Assembly (NCBI RefSeq): GCF_050908995.1 | Contig: NC_135119.1 | Location: 21,047,001 to 21,111,000, forward strand | Source of the DNA: Andrena cerasifolii | Taxonomy: Eukaryota > Arthropoda > Insecta > Hymenoptera > Andrenidae | Length of the DNA: 64,000 nt | Reading direction: 5' to 3' | Shown here: positions 1 to 12,075 of the stretch, in pieces | How the letters are laid out: each line of letters begins with the position of its first letter | How positions within the stretch are numbered: the stretch's first letter is position 1 | Position numbers and translations under genes: made by a program | Notes under the pieces: model-generated | What the model saw: the letters and a program-made list of their open reading frames with translations, nothing else | What the model was told of the DNA's origin: nothing | The model's database searches: none

Positions 1-113
1 TCGGCTTAGCCCGAAATTTAGATTCTGATTTTATAAAAAAAATTATTTATTTATTTTTTTGTGAATATAGTCACATTCGTCTGGATTAACTAGGCTTAAT
101 GAGCTGGAACTCA
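1..113 (-). mobile_element. Helitron 3' end, minus strand, cut by window edge
   Basis: Read on the minus strand this segment matches 11950-12066 with few differences. It has the same order of parts: a 'GAATGTGACTA' block, a poly-A/AT-rich stretch, 'ATCAGAATC', then 'GGGCTAAGCCGA', which equals the hairpin-forming 'GGGCGAAGCCGA' of the other copy. This arrangement is typical of non-autonomous Helitron 3' termini. The final CTAG lies outside the window, so the end itself is not seen. The interior beyond about position 113 does not match the other copy. Confidence 0.6.
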
Positions 114-2942
114 TTTCGTGAACCCAGAGTTTACCGTTCGAAAGTTTTTAGTCATTCCGGTTAGCGCGCCGTAAATTCACCGATATTCAGGAATTTATTG
201 CGGCGAAAATATTGATGGTAATTGAATAAAACTTTTTTCTATTTATTAAACTACACTTCTACAGTAAATTAAAAATATAAAAGTAATAAAATTATAGCTT
301 TTAAAATGATGGTGAAAGCGGTTTTGATGACATGTTTAAAAATTCATGCCTCGCTCGTACAGGCGATTTCAGCAGTTAGACTTATCTGAAACCACAAATC
401 CAAACAGATTCTTGATCAGTATGACTGTCGCTATCGCTCGCACTATAATTAGTGATTTATCTTAAAAATTATCAAAATGGCGGGCAAAATGCAAGAAAAA
501 TGTTTTTTCGGTTTATTTCTTTTGCTATTTTCGATTTTAAAAGTAGGTTAGACTCGATGAAAATACTTGGTTGTAGTCCCTGCGAGAGTCATTGGTGTGC
601 AGAATAAGCAGTAAAATTTATAAAGCAATCGGTTCGATAGATTTTGAGATTTTATAGAGAAAAACGCGTTCAAAGTTGTCATCTGTAGAGGCCGAGTCTC
701 TGCGCTGCATACATGCTTCTGTGGAAGCTAAAATAATCGGAATTTTTCCATGAAAATTTAACAGTACATTCTTGAGGATATGTACTTTCGAAAAATGTTT
801 AAAGAAAAGTCAATTTTTTCAATCCGTCTAACCGGAATGACCCCTTCAAGTGTGTGCAAGTTATGCAACATTTTCCAAGTAATCCAAAGTTCCGCGCGTA
901 CGTTTTTCGAGTTTTTTATAACAATAACCACTATTCGAACGACTTACGCCATTATGAATCTCGGCCCTCCAATTCTAAATAGATTTCTTCCATTTGGTTG
1001 CATCATATCTCTGTTGCACCTATAATCTTTCAAGAGCACAAATTCCAGTACCATCTACTGCTACCAGAGCATGGCCAATCGTTATTTCAAACTCATATCT
1101 GTCCTCATACCTCGTTTCACGAATCACTCACGTTTATTAGAAGGATTGAAACAGTGATGACGAATAATTTGTTCGTGGCTGGAGACAGTATAACTCTCGA
1201 CCGCTATTGCACCACGAGCGTAGCTTTATTCGCCATGGTTGCTGTCGGAACGAGAGGTATTCTTTCCCGATCGCTTTTGTATGGTGCACCGTAAAGCCGA
1301 GTTTATTTCGCGCGCCACCTCGACGGTACGTGACCACCTTGGGGGTCGCTAATATCAAAGTCCTTTATATGCGATGATGAACAAAGGCGGGGACGAAAGG
1401 AATGGTACAGCGTACGTGACGCCAACAAGTATTAAGGCTTGAAAGATAGCCGCCATATTGTTAAGAGCTGTCTTTTATAGCTACCACTTCTCAATAGACC
1501 CGTTAGATTGAATAGCGCTTGTCTCGAAACGGGTCTTTCTCTGGAATCGTACTGTGACGTTTTTTTTTTGCGATGTGTTGGGGTTTTTTTTTGCGATGTC
1601 TGAAAAGTTTGAAAATATGTTATACTTCTTAGGGGACGTTGTGCCGAAAGAATCAATAGGATATCAAGCTCTGAGAGATGGTAAGATATACTATAACTCT
1701 AATGAAATAATTTAACACTCTCAACCCTTCGTGAGCACACCTTCTTATAATCCCAAATTGGCCGCATGGGGTTCGCAAAATTGAAAATCGAAAATTTTCA
1801 TATAATGAAATTTGTAGTTGAAAAAATAGTTGTGGAAAAAGGCGATTTTTGTGGTTAAAATTCATCAAATTTTTAAATTTTGATATTAAGTTTTAAAAAT
1901 TGACAGAACTATTGGCAAAGAAAAAAAATTCCTGGAGTGCGATACACCCCGTGTAGTCGCGAAGAGTTTATTGCATAATTAGTACAGTAACATTACTCTT
2001 CGAAATATCGACTGTCTTATTTAAATAAATGATCCCGTAACCTTTTCGAACAGTATAAATTATTAGCTATACGCATTCGTGCCCATTTCAGAAAAAACTT
2101 ACACGTAGAAATAATGTTTCCTTCAGCTTTACAACGACCTCTGGTACCTATATCGACAATATGGAGATTGTTCGCAAGCTTATTAGTCACCTGTATCTCT
2201 AGAACAGAAAATCAGAAATTCCTGCGAAAGAAAGTTCATCTCCAGGCCCATATAAACTTCGCGTTACATTTTCTTACTGTCAAAGATTCTTGTTTCCTTA
2301 AAGGGGCGATACTAATAACTAACAAGCGACGTAAGCAGACCGGTGGGTCAGGTTGGACCCCGTATCCGCCGCGCGAGGGTTAATTGCTGACTGAAGCAAG
2401 ACCGCGAAGATTATGGCGGGTAAAACGCGAGCAACCAGCAGACGACTGTACGGGATAGGTACGCCGGTGTTCAGGACGAAACGAGGGGTAGGAAACGGTG
2501 TCTTGGCTTGGCTGTTTCCTGGCTTTCCGTGTTATGCACCAACAGTTCAGGCTGCGTTTAATCAACTGAGCATCGCACCCCAATTGTGCGGCTGCCGGTT
2601 TCTGGCTTCGCCTGCACCGGTGTGACGTCTCCTAAACCGGCGGAGCTATGCATCCAAGATGGATTAAACTTTTGAGATATATGCCACTTGTTCCAGGGAA
2701 CGATGTACGGGCCCGAGCCGAGGAAGGCGAGAATTAATTATGTTGGTGCCTCGTACGATTCCGCTTGCCAGCTGGAAACCGCTCGTATTAGCGCGGTGAC
2801 GTGTTTGATTGTTGATGGAAGACTAGGCGCTCGGCTCGGTGTCATTATGAATATTCGCGGGGGAGTGAATGCAGGCTGGAGCGCGGGATGCTGCATATTT
2901 TTAAAGTAGAACCACCCGCTCGCATTCGAAAGCGCGACGTTT
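114..2942. other. Gene-free stretch, no recognised feature
   Basis: Only short overlapping frames are present on both strands and none looks like a known protein. A poly-T plus 'GCGATGT' unit occurs twice close together (about 1561-1576 and 1587-1599). Around 640-690 the wording ('AGAGAAAAACGCGTT') resembles the interior of old DNA-transposon remnants such as the one at 2945-3685, but no terminal repeats were found. The part from 2330 to 2930 is GC-richer. No gene is supported. Confidence 0.5.
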
Positions 2943-2944
2943 TA

Positions 2945-3685
2945 AGGGGTTACGCCACCCTGAGGCGCTCGAAACAGCACTAAACTAGACGAATTTTTTT
3001 TACTGATACCATGAGGTTGAAAATTATTTATTTTCCTCTTATGGGTAGAGCATGTATTAGTGCATATATTGTATAAATACTGTACAAAAATATTAAAAAA
3101 TGACCGAGTTGTTTGTTCTCCCGCGAAGCTCGTCCGCCGTTACACGCGTGACTAGCCTAACAAATTATAACGAACATGCTCGTCTGAAATCAAAAACCCG
3201 ATGATTTTCGTGTTCCTTAATAAAATACCTACGATGTAGCATAGGGATTTGAGAAAAAAAAATTATTGCACAAATGAGAGCAAAGTGAAAAGAATTATAC
3301 GTTTTTCACATGAAAAAACGAATTTAAACCATTAATTATATACGAATGGGGTATAGGATGGAAGAACTGATATGCTACATCGTAGATAATACCATTAAGA
3401 ATATGCGTGCCAAGTTTGAACTCAATCGGACATATAGTTTTGGAGATATTTGATAGGTCAGCTTTGAAAATGTAGTTTCGAGAAAAACGCAAAAGAAGAA
3501 AAGTAGAATGGTCGCTACCTGCTGCGGAATATCGACATCCGCGCCTCGTTGAAAGCCTATAACTCGGCTATTTTGGGGAATTTTTGCGTCTACAATGACT
3601 TAAATTATTCTTAAAACTTCACGTAATAAGAAAACGCAAAGAAAAAAAATCGTGTTTTCAAAACTTTCAGGGTGGCGTAACCCCT
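2945..3685. mobile_element. Non-autonomous TIR element, 'AGGGGTTA' family, copy 1
   Basis: A 19-bp perfect terminal inverted repeat, AGGGGTTACGCCACCCTGA, begins at 2945. Its reverse complement ends at 3685. TA flanks both sides (2943-2944 and 3686-3687), which suggests a TA target duplication as in Tc1/mariner-type elements. The flanks also read TTAA, so a piggyBac-type TTAA duplication cannot be excluded from this copy alone; the copy at 28679, flanked by CATA, favours TA. The 741-bp interior has no frame longer than about 65 codons, so it would need a transposase supplied in trans. Confidence 0.8.
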
Positions 3686-3865
3686 TAAGTGAGCCGAGTG
3701 CATAGACATTGGGATTGAATGTTTTACTCATATTAACATTTCGAGTGGCGCAAGCTTTCGAAAAATGTCCCTGCAGGGGGTCGGAGAGAGTTTTGTTCTC
3801 GTGAACATTCGAGCAATATTTTCTTTGGGTGTCTGACATTATTTTTAAAGCCTATCTCGGAATTC

Positions 3866-4586
3866 CAGGAACAATCCCGGGATTGGGTAATAGAAAATTT
3901 TAATAATTAACATGATTTATTAGGTATGTGTTAAAATTCTAAATCTTTATTTAAAGTAAACAATCTTATGCTTAGTTTACACCTGACGAGTGCTCGGCAG
4001 AGTGAGCCGACTGGGCCGAGCACTCGCCCAGTCTGAACGCATATTCTAGTACTCGGCCGAGTAATCCGGCGGGGAAGATTTTCTCTCGGCCGAGTAGCAG
4101 ACCGCTGACTCGGCCGAGTCACTCGTCAGGTGTAAACCTACCTTTACTTTCTGTCATTAGTCTCATTAGAACAATGGAGAATAATAAAGTCTGAATAAGT
4201 GGTCGACTTCTTATTTTATTTCCAATATAATCGTCCGCTGAAGAAGCTTGCTCTGCTTCAACGCTTGTTGATGTCCACTGGTTCCACTGTCCTGAAAGAG
4301 ACTCATCTGTTCTTTCATGTTTATCAATAAATAATTATAGTTGAGTTACTTATATGCGACTTAACATTAATATTTAAAGAAATCATTATTATTATCGTTG
4401 CCCTTACTGTCACAAAATAACTGTTTATTTATTCTGTTTATTTTTATATTTTTCAGTCGTTCATTAAGTAGGTAATTCACGTTTTTAAAAAATCCCGAAA
4501 TTGTCGGAATTAGTTACATCGAATCTCGGGATATTTGGATTCCAAGAAACAGCTGAGATCACAGGATCCCGGGATAGCATTCCCTA
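3866..4586. mobile_element. Possible degraded hAT-like element
   Basis: The left side reads CAGGAACAATCCCGGGAT at 3866. The right side, on the minus strand, reads TAGGGAATGCTATCCCGGGA, ending at 4586. Both share the 'ATCCCGGGAT' core seen in many insect hAT ends. I could not find a matching 8-bp target duplication, so the borders are approximate. A separate palindromic element (3975-4137) sits inside. No transposase frame is visible. Confidence 0.3.
3975..4137. mobile_element. Small palindromic MITE with CTCGGCCGAGT blocks
   Basis: The left end GTTTACACCTGACGAGTG is mirrored at the right end by CACTCGTCAGGTGTAAAC; the outer arm is about 18 bp with almost no mismatch. The interior repeats the self-complementary word CTCGGCCGAGT or close variants several times, so the whole 163 bp can fold back on itself. 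Left flank TAG and right flank CTA are mirror images, so the duplication length is unclear. It lies within the possible hAT remnant and is therefore probably younger. Confidence 0.6.
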
Positions 4587-5883
4587 ATCACGAGCGACGC
4601 CCTCTAACAATACACGATTCGAAAAGTGAGAAACTGCACGTATCAGTTCGAGGAAACATCTGCGGTGTAAATACATGTCGGTGAGACGGGCCAGAACACG
4701 TAGCCATTAAAAAATGTCTGACTACCGCAAATACCACTGGGTTCCAAGAGCAAGCATCCATTTAACCGCCCTGCTCGATCAAGCTATACTCCATTCTCGC
4801 AGCGGGCGAAATTCTGACCGCTTCCTCGGTCACTTTCGTCCTTTATACTTCGTTACGACTGTCCCATATTTCGTTCCATTCAACCGCTATCCGTGTCCAT
4901 TCGTTTCTCCACCTCTGAATGCCCGATACGAAATTACGAGCCTCCGCCGTCCCCCTTTGCGTCTCTATCGCCATCAGTCACTATTTACAGGGAACATCTC
5001 TTCCACCGTTTCACTGGCCACCCACCGTCGCGTCCTCTTCCCCTCTGTTGGCTATTTTTCCCCTTTGTTTACTCCGCCCCTGTCCCACCCTCATCTCCTT
5101 TGATTTCGCAGGTTTCCCTTTCAGCCTCGTTCTGTCCCGTGAAACTCGGACAGGCCTTCTGGACGGATGCTCGCTGAAAGACGCCGGGCTTCCGGTGTTC
5201 CCGGCCGTTTCCCCCTTAAGTTACGATGGAATTATCTGGGGCGCCCCCGCCAGCCCCCTTTCGCCGTCCGCGAAAATGATTATCGCGGCGGCGAGGGAAG
5301 AAGGGTCGTCTCGTCTAATGAGGGAAATACTTCGTTTGTCTCGGCGCGGCTCAAACGGATAGACCAGCCGTGTTTCTTCGAGGAAAGGATTACGCGATTA
5401 TTCTTTCTGACGGTGATCAATGGCGGATTGTTCGTCGAGGGAACTCGGGGCTGAAAGGTGCTGAACGCGGATCCTGGAGGTGTCTATCGAAACGTTTTCT
5501 GTTAAACGAGCTTCACCTCTGCAGGGTTCTGTCAGATCTCTGTTGTTGCCAACGTGTTCGGTTATGTTACGATGTACTATGTTGGTACGGGTTTGTTTTG
5601 TGATGTTACAGTATTGGAAATATTTATTGCAGGGAGGAGAATCTTCGTAACTACATGATTCATGAAGTAGTTGGTATCTAATTTATTTTAACCAAGGTAT
5701 CGGGAATACTAATCGTAAATGAGGTGAAAGGGGCAGAGTGGAAGTCACGCTAAATATCCCATTGATGCAATTAATATTTCTAGTAGGTTATTTATAAAAA
5801 TTATTTCTCTAGTATCTTTGTAATTTAAGGAGGGGATTGGTATGCTTTGTGGTGTTTAAATTTGTTTTGAGGTAATGTAGGAC
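4587..5883. other. Gene-free stretch with pyrimidine-rich GC island
   Basis: From about 4860 to 5240 the + strand is C/T-rich and frames are open in all three phases simply because stop codons are scarce. The translated products are low-complexity and mutually overlapping (for example 4714-5103 and 4919-5362). None shows a domain, signal peptide or splice context that I can support. The segment 5450-5880 is ordinary AT-rich sequence. Confidence 0.5.
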
Positions 5884-6279
5884 TTACAAGGGAACATCTC
5901 GAACCCGGAAATTCAAAAAATTCTAAAACTTTGTGAATATGTAGGGAATTACCTCCTGATTACAACGCAATTTTTGTTTGCTGTCCAAATTCACTCTAAG
6001 GGAGTGTAAATTGACCCCTGAAAATCCGATTATTTTTTTAAATGCTAGATCTAATTAAAAGAAGTGACTTTTGTCTTGAAACTTTTTTTCTATCTCTTAC
6101 AGGTCGCGAGTTATAACACAAAATCGGAAAATAGCTGAATTTTCAGGGGTTAATTTCACCCCCTTCGATTGAATTTGGGCAGCAAACAAAAATTGCGTTG
6201 TAATCAGGAGGAAATCCCCTACATATTCACAAAGTTTCAGAATTTTTTGAATTTTCGGGTTCGGGATCTTCCCTTGTTA
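5884..6279. mobile_element. Fold-back (palindromic) MITE, about 0.4 kb
   Basis: The arm from about 5886 to 6033 is repeated in reverse complement from about 6119 to 6277. Both arms share ACAAGGGAA at the tip, then CGAACCCG, then a long block including GCGTTGTAATCAGGAGG on one strand. The central loop is about 85 bp. Tip flanks are TT on the left and TA on the right, a decayed TA duplication at best. No coding capacity; the frame at 6169-6360 is simply read-through of one arm. Confidence 0.75.
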
Positions 6280-7342
6280 GTGGAAATACGTGTATTTAAA
6301 CTGAACAGAATATTTTTTTGGAAGAATTTAAGTGTAGTTGTAAGATGTGTAATTTTATAGTTGAAAGTATGTTTGGGAGAACAGTTTACTTTGAAGTGAT
6401 TAGTAGATCAATACGTTTGGAGTGGTTCAATGTGACTATTAAATGTGAAATTCGTCTGATTATATATTCAGTGTAATCTTGGAGGTATTAGATATAGCTT
6501 AACTGCTTTCATATAGATATAAAAAACGATGACATAAATTCCAGATTATAAGCAGAACTTGAATATTTTTTTTGTATCTGTCTACATTGAATATAATTTT
6601 CTTTTAAATTCCAATAGCTTGTATTTGAAGTAGAACAAACGTTTGTTGATTGTTTATATGTACCTATGTGAAGAATAACTGAAAAATTGTTAACGCTTGA
6701 ATTGCTGTCACTAAAATTTTTCTGTGGAGAATGTTCCACAGTAATTTCAACTTCAGCGTTTGATTACATTTAGCATATTTAACAGAGTCGCCAACAGTCG
6801 GCCGCTTGTTCCAGTTTTATCAAACTTTTTAAACCGTTAGCATCGGTGAATAGAAAGTTCGACCACCGATGGGGAAGTAGATCAATTCAGCGACCTACAT
6901 TTTATAGCTTTCAGAATTTCAAACTCACGTTATGCTTTCAACCTGTCGAGAGCACAATAAAATGTCCCAAACAATAATACTTAAAATATGTAGGCGCATG
7001 TATGATCATTCTGGCTACAATAGACACATTTTCGCTTGGGACACGTATCAATAGAAATACATGAATAGATCAATGAGAATAAAAGGCACAGTGACGTATG
7101 AAATTTTTTAATCTAAATTTCGCTTATCCAGTCATGTTTTTATCGCATGGAATGTCTCCACCTCTGCAGAACAATGCTTGGGGCGTACAGTCTTGCTCTA
7201 AAATCATATTTTTCTTATTACCCACCTGTTCAATTATTCCTTTATCCACCATGGTGGATTTCATTCATTCACAAAAACTTAGTTTCTATCCTCATAACAC
7301 ATTAAATTCTCGCCTTCTATAATTTTTCTCATATCCGCTTTA
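6280..7342. other. Gene-free AT-rich stretch
   Basis: Ordinary AT-rich sequence. Frames at 6509-6739 (minus) and 7098-7322 (plus) are short, of unremarkable composition, and resemble no family I know. No terminal repeats or RNA gene were seen. Confidence 0.5.
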
Positions 7343-7515
7343 GAGAAGCAAATTCGAAATTAGAAGCAAATTTGAAATTAGAAGCAAATTCGAAATTAGA
7401 AGCAAATTCGAAATTAGAAGCAAATTCGAAATTAGAAGCAAATTCGAAATTAGAAGCAAATTCGAAATTAGAAGCAAATTCGAAATTAGAAGCAAATTCG
7501 AAATTAGAAGCAAAT
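7343..7515. repeat. 18-bp minisatellite, about 9.6 copies
   Basis: The unit AGAAGCAAATTCGAAATT is repeated head to tail about 9.6 times with only rare substitutions (one T for C in the first two copies). Because 18 is divisible by three and the unit has no stop codon on either strand, both strands show an artificial frame: KLEANS repeats on + and FASNFE repeats on minus. Nothing around it suggests that either frame is translated. Confidence 0.95.
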
Positions 7516-9040
7516 ATTTCCTTCTTTAAAGCAAATTCAGACATAAAAGAAATGAGCTAAAAGAGCTACCTACAGTGCTCTCATATAAGCGAAGACGACA
7601 GAACACTCAAGTATCACAAGTCTAGGTCCAGGATTACATTATATAAAATTTTCAAAAATTACCACCTCAAGGACCTGAATATACCACAAGTGTCCTAAAC
7701 CTGCACAGTCCTGTAATAAGTGGCAAGGAAAACACTCTAACAATTTGCATCCACGAAGACATCCCCTATCATACCACTTGGCTGCACCTCAAGAAGCTCT
7801 CCATCTTTCTATCTCTCACTCACAAGACCGCAACGAAGTCTCGACTGTAACTCGCGTTGTCAAAAAATCCGGGACTTCCCATTATTTCAAGCATCCAGAA
7901 CGTCGTGTCCCCATCGGCAGTCCGAAGACCAGCGTGTGGCACCCTGATCGCGAATGGATGCGCCGATCTCGAGGCGGGGGATGTGGCTCGGCGGAGTGGC
8001 TCCAAAAAAAAAAAAAAAAAAAAAAACGGGCTGGTCGCGACGAACCGTTGGGGGGGGGGGAGGCACGTAGAAAAGTTTTTTTCTCCATTCTTGCCGACGG
8101 GGGCGGCATAATTATAGATTTTTAATCAACCGATTGAAATGCAAATATCTACTGCAGAGGGTTGGTCTGCAGTGCTCGCAAGGAAGGGAAACGCGAAGGG
8201 GGGAGGGAGGCTCGATGGGTAGAAGGTGAATGGGAAAGAGGAAGGCAGAAAGAGAAAGAGAAAAGTGGAGGGAGGGGGAGGCATGAAATCCGTAATGCCG
8301 GTATAAACTTTCCAGGGAGAGGAACGAAATCAATACTTCAATATCCGCAGTAACAGCAGCCGGAGTTAACAAGGGTCTGATTGAGCCGGAGTTTGCTGCT
8401 AAGTTAGCGTGTTTCGAGCTTCGCGATCCAAGGAATCGAATTTGCGCGTTCCTTTTTTGTTTGTTTGTCGCTTACCGGATATCCCTGCCCCTCCCCCACC
8501 CCCTGCCTTCCTCCCCCTTGTTTCCTCGCGACAAACGCGCTACGCTTGTATTGTCGAATAAATAATCGACCGCGTTTCTCTTTAGCAACTGCTCCTCCCC
8601 CAAACTTCATCGATGATTATTGCGCACTCGTGGAATCCCGTTTTGACTCCCTCGGTCTTTGATGCGGGTCCTCGGGTCTTTGAACTTCGCGTTTCAGAGT
8701 GTCGTTGCTGTGGAGTTTGTTTATGCTTGTACGTCAGCGGAAGAGCTGCTCCTGATGCAATGGTAAAAAGAAGTTGGATTGTTGAGATAGTTTAATTGTT
8801 TAGTTATTTGAACGGTGTTAGCTTGCGAAGGTGGGTGTACTTATGTGCACAAAGTGTTCACTAGAATGTAGGTATTAGGTCGCTGCAAAGGTTCCTTATT
8901 GCAACAAAGGTTTTATTAGAAGTAAAATTATATCACGTGCCTTTTTAATCAGTGTAGTTACTCGGGGTATCTACGATCCTTTGCCACTTTCCTGGTAAAA
9001 GTACAAGTAAGAAAATACATTTTGCAACTTTTGCACCGAA
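7516..9040. other. Gene-free stretch with A-tract, G-tract and purine-rich block
   Basis: A run of about 22 A lies near 8005-8026, a run of 10 G near 8051-8060, and an A/G-rich block spans about 8185-8285. The frames overlapping these runs (7745-8125, 7857-8111, 7882-8109) are products of low complexity. No gene is supported. Confidence 0.5.
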
Positions 9041-9356
9041 TCCAGATTTTCAAATTTTCAAATCTAGCCAACGCTTCAGATCAAAGAAATTAAACTACAT
9101 CGATTGAATTACTAAATTTGACCACCCCCACTTTAGGGAATAAACTAGATTTAAGAAAGTCTAGGAATCCGCTTACCCTCCGGAAATCGGATTCCAGATT
9201 TTCAAATTTTCAGTTCTAGCCAACGCTTCAGATCAAAGAAATTAAACTACATCGATTGAATTACTAAATTTGACAACCCCCACTTTAGGGAATAAACTAA
9301 ATTTAAGAAAGTCTAGGAATCCGCTTACCCTCCAGAAATCGGATTTCAGATTTTCA
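9041..9356. repeat. 152-bp tandem duplication, about two copies
   Basis: The segment beginning TCCAGATTTTCAAATTTTCA at 9041 recurs at 9193 with very few changes. A third, partial start (TTCAGATTTTCAT) appears at 9345, so the period is 152 bp. Shared words include GCCAACGCTTCAGATCAAAG and GGAATCCGCTTACCCTCC. The minus-strand frame at 9242-9478 only runs through it. Confidence 0.9.
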
Positions 9357-11949
9357 TAAAAAAGGAATGTTAAAAAATACGGGAAGGTTACAGTTTGTAG
9401 TTTCAAGCATCCCTTTGTGTGATACAGGTGAAATTTACTTTGAGTTATCAGAAATATTAATATTAATATGGGAAACACTGTGTAAAGTATTAAACTTTTC
9501 TGCTAGCTTTCATGTAGATATAATATCACATGCCGTTGCGCAGGTTTATAGAAACTTGTTAAATATTATGTTTAAAGGGATGCTTCGCGGAAACGTCGTC
9601 GAATTTCATTGAAAGCAGGAGGAAAGAGGTACGCATGGAATCAATTACACGAGGCGCCGTGTAATACGATGTCTGTGGCGTGAGTCGCGAAATCAGCTTT
9701 ACATTTTAATACAATGCAAATGCAAACGTATCGCGGAGTGATTCAGCATTTGGCTCGCGTGTAGTTTCATACTTTGCTTACGTAATCTCCAAACATTTCT
9801 AATTAACGATTTCTACCAGTCAGACTGTTGCCACTGCGCGGAATGACAAATTACGCTACGAGGTCGACACGCGTTCCGTGCTTTACAAATTCAATGTTCC
9901 CGTTGAATTCGTTATTTATCGGCGCCACTTAAACCCATGCGTGTCTGATTGGCAGAAAATGCAAACGCGCGAAGTGTCGTCCAACGGATAGGCACGTTGG
10001 CTTGGGATCGATAAAAGTTGACAGGTTATTGTTGCAGTGCACATGTACGATCAGATGCTGGACGATGCTTACTGCAACTAGAATTCTTTCTCGAGAATTA
10101 TAGTGTATTAGCAACCAAGAAGACGATAAATTCTGGGACAAAGGAATTTCATATTTTTCAGTCCACTGGAAGGACACCCAATTTACCATAACTTTTGGAT
10201 ATTATCACAAAAAAGAAACAGATGAAAAACCATTTTAAAATAAAAAAGTAATGTTTCACTTTGCACAAATTTTGTATTAAATAAATAAATACATCAATTA
10301 TATTTAATATCTGTTTTTTCATTTACACAAGATTTGTGCAAATTAGACAGGAATGAACAATTAGTTAAAGGTTTCTTCTGTTTTTGATAAATATTATCAA
10401 CATTATTCCAAAAATATAAATTTTGTAATATTTTTTTCAATTTCTCGAGAATTCTCGAGAAGTATGATGTGATTTCTGATTTCCCGAGAAGCAAAAAATA
10501 TCGAGAAATCAGGAACACTAACTGCAACGTGCTACTCTCATTATCACGATTTAATATTTAATTAATACTATTATATATTATGTATATATTAGTTTTTGAC
10601 AACAACGCAAGTTGTGTTACAAATTAGTTATTAAATTGATGTTCACCTTCCTTAGAAATTTGAAATGATGTCGCTAAAGAAACTAAGGATTAATTTACAC
10701 TAAGTAGGACTCAGCATTTAATAATGATTTTCTTCTGTGTTCAACTATTTCAATGATCCAGCACAGAATACTTAATTAATTACATATGACACCCTTTACA
10801 GAGGAAGATACATGTACCGCAGAATAATTGCTAGATCTGTTTTCGAAAATAGAACGAAGGAAGTGGTATGTTTCCAGTAGAGAGGATTTCTAGGAGGACC
10901 TTGGAATGTTTCCAGAGTTCCTTGTCTTTCCATTTAAGTATTGCTGTGACATTCCTGGATATCTTCAGTCAAGTTTAAACACACATGTACAGTTGTAGAT
11001 AGTTCATCCATCAAAGATTCCAGCTCATGGCGTTATTAAAAATATAACTGTTACCTAGCTGCTGATCTTTTCATAGTTTTAGCACTTTTATCGGAGCAGA
11101 TGCCTATTTCCATTAAAACAGACGTTTTCGTTCTCGTTAGATGTGTAATGTATCTCGTTTCATTTGGGGAATACGCTGCTCGATCCAGGGCGCGATGGAA
11201 GAATTTAATGCTCATTCTATTTTCGACCCGACAATTTCGTTTAATTGTTCGTGTCGCAGCGAGTTGTTTGCGGATAGGGGGACTTAATCGCGCGCAAAAT
11301 GCATCTCCGCGCGGGCATAAACACGGGTCCTCGAGTTTTACGAGCGACGGCAATAAAGTGCCGGCAAGTAGAAAAATCAAGCAGCCAGTAAGGACCGTCT
11401 TGTTTGTCTATTTGCATTTCGCTGGCTCCTCAAACACGTAACAATGAAAGTGGCTAAATCAAGCACGCTTTACCAAGCCTTTCGATGAAGTTGCACGTAC
11501 GTGCATTCTTATACCTGTGCAAATGAGGCAGCCTGCACTATGGGAACTTTCGTTCTCACTGGAAAATTGGAAATTTAATCCCTCTCAAAGTCCACTTGAG
11601 ATAAAATCGACAAAGCTTTAGTGCTGGGTTAAAAGAGTTGGAATATTTATAAGTTTGCACTGAAATTCATCAAACGATGATGTCGACTTTCCAGCTTATA
11701 TTATGTTTAATTAATAATGTATTTATTGGTATAGATTCTACGAAAGCATATCAACGTAGGCTTCGGATATGTTTTTAAGGCAGATAGTTTATAAAGCAGA
11801 TAGTACGTTAGTCACAGAATCTGCACTATGTTGTACAGTGGTTAATAAACAATTGTGGAAATTGGAATTAGCGAACTTTTTTGTTGGAAAAATGGTAATA
11901 TATAAAGCAGAAAGTGTTTGTGTGCTTGTCTGTCGCCTAAAAGTTTGGG
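9357..11949. other. Gene-free stretch, nothing recognised
   Basis: No frame above about 113 codons. The two overlapping ones at 11051-11441 occupy opposite strands of the same GC-richer patch and match nothing known to me. The block 10440-10510 contains repeated CTCGAGAA and CCCGAGAA words that could be an old transposon end, but no partner end was located. Confidence 0.45.
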
Positions 11950-12075
11950 ACCCAGCTCATTATGCCTAGCTAATCCAGATGAATGTGACTATTTTCACAA
12001 AAAAAAAAAATGAATAAATAAAAAGTTTTATATAAAATCAGAATCTTTTCGGGCGAAGCCGAGTAGTAAAGCTAG
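11950..12075 (+). mobile_element. Helitron 3' terminus, plus strand
   Basis: The sequence ends with TTCGGGCGAAGCCGAGTAG, then a short spacer, then CTAG at 12072-12075 followed by T. This is the layout of Helitron 3' ends: a small GC-rich hairpin (TCGG paired with CCGA) about 10-15 bases before a CTRR tetranucleotide, inserted before T. A run of 12 A and AT-rich sequence precede it. The same tail appears inverted at 1-113. The 5' end (expected to start TC) was not found, so the element's length is unknown. No Rep/helicase frame is present. Confidence 0.65.

Noticed and set aside
2815..2840. TGGAAGACTAG, first half of the miR-7 sequence
   Set aside because: The match stops after 11 bases and no matching hairpin is seen around it.
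7329..7560. Repetitive protein frames over the minisatellite
   Set aside because: They exist because the 18-bp unit lacks stop codons on both strands; there is no promoter, splice or conservation evidence.
10440..10510. Heat-shock-element-like GAA/TTC words
   Set aside because: Spacing does not follow the alternating five-base pattern; the CTCGAGAA words look more like an old transposon end.
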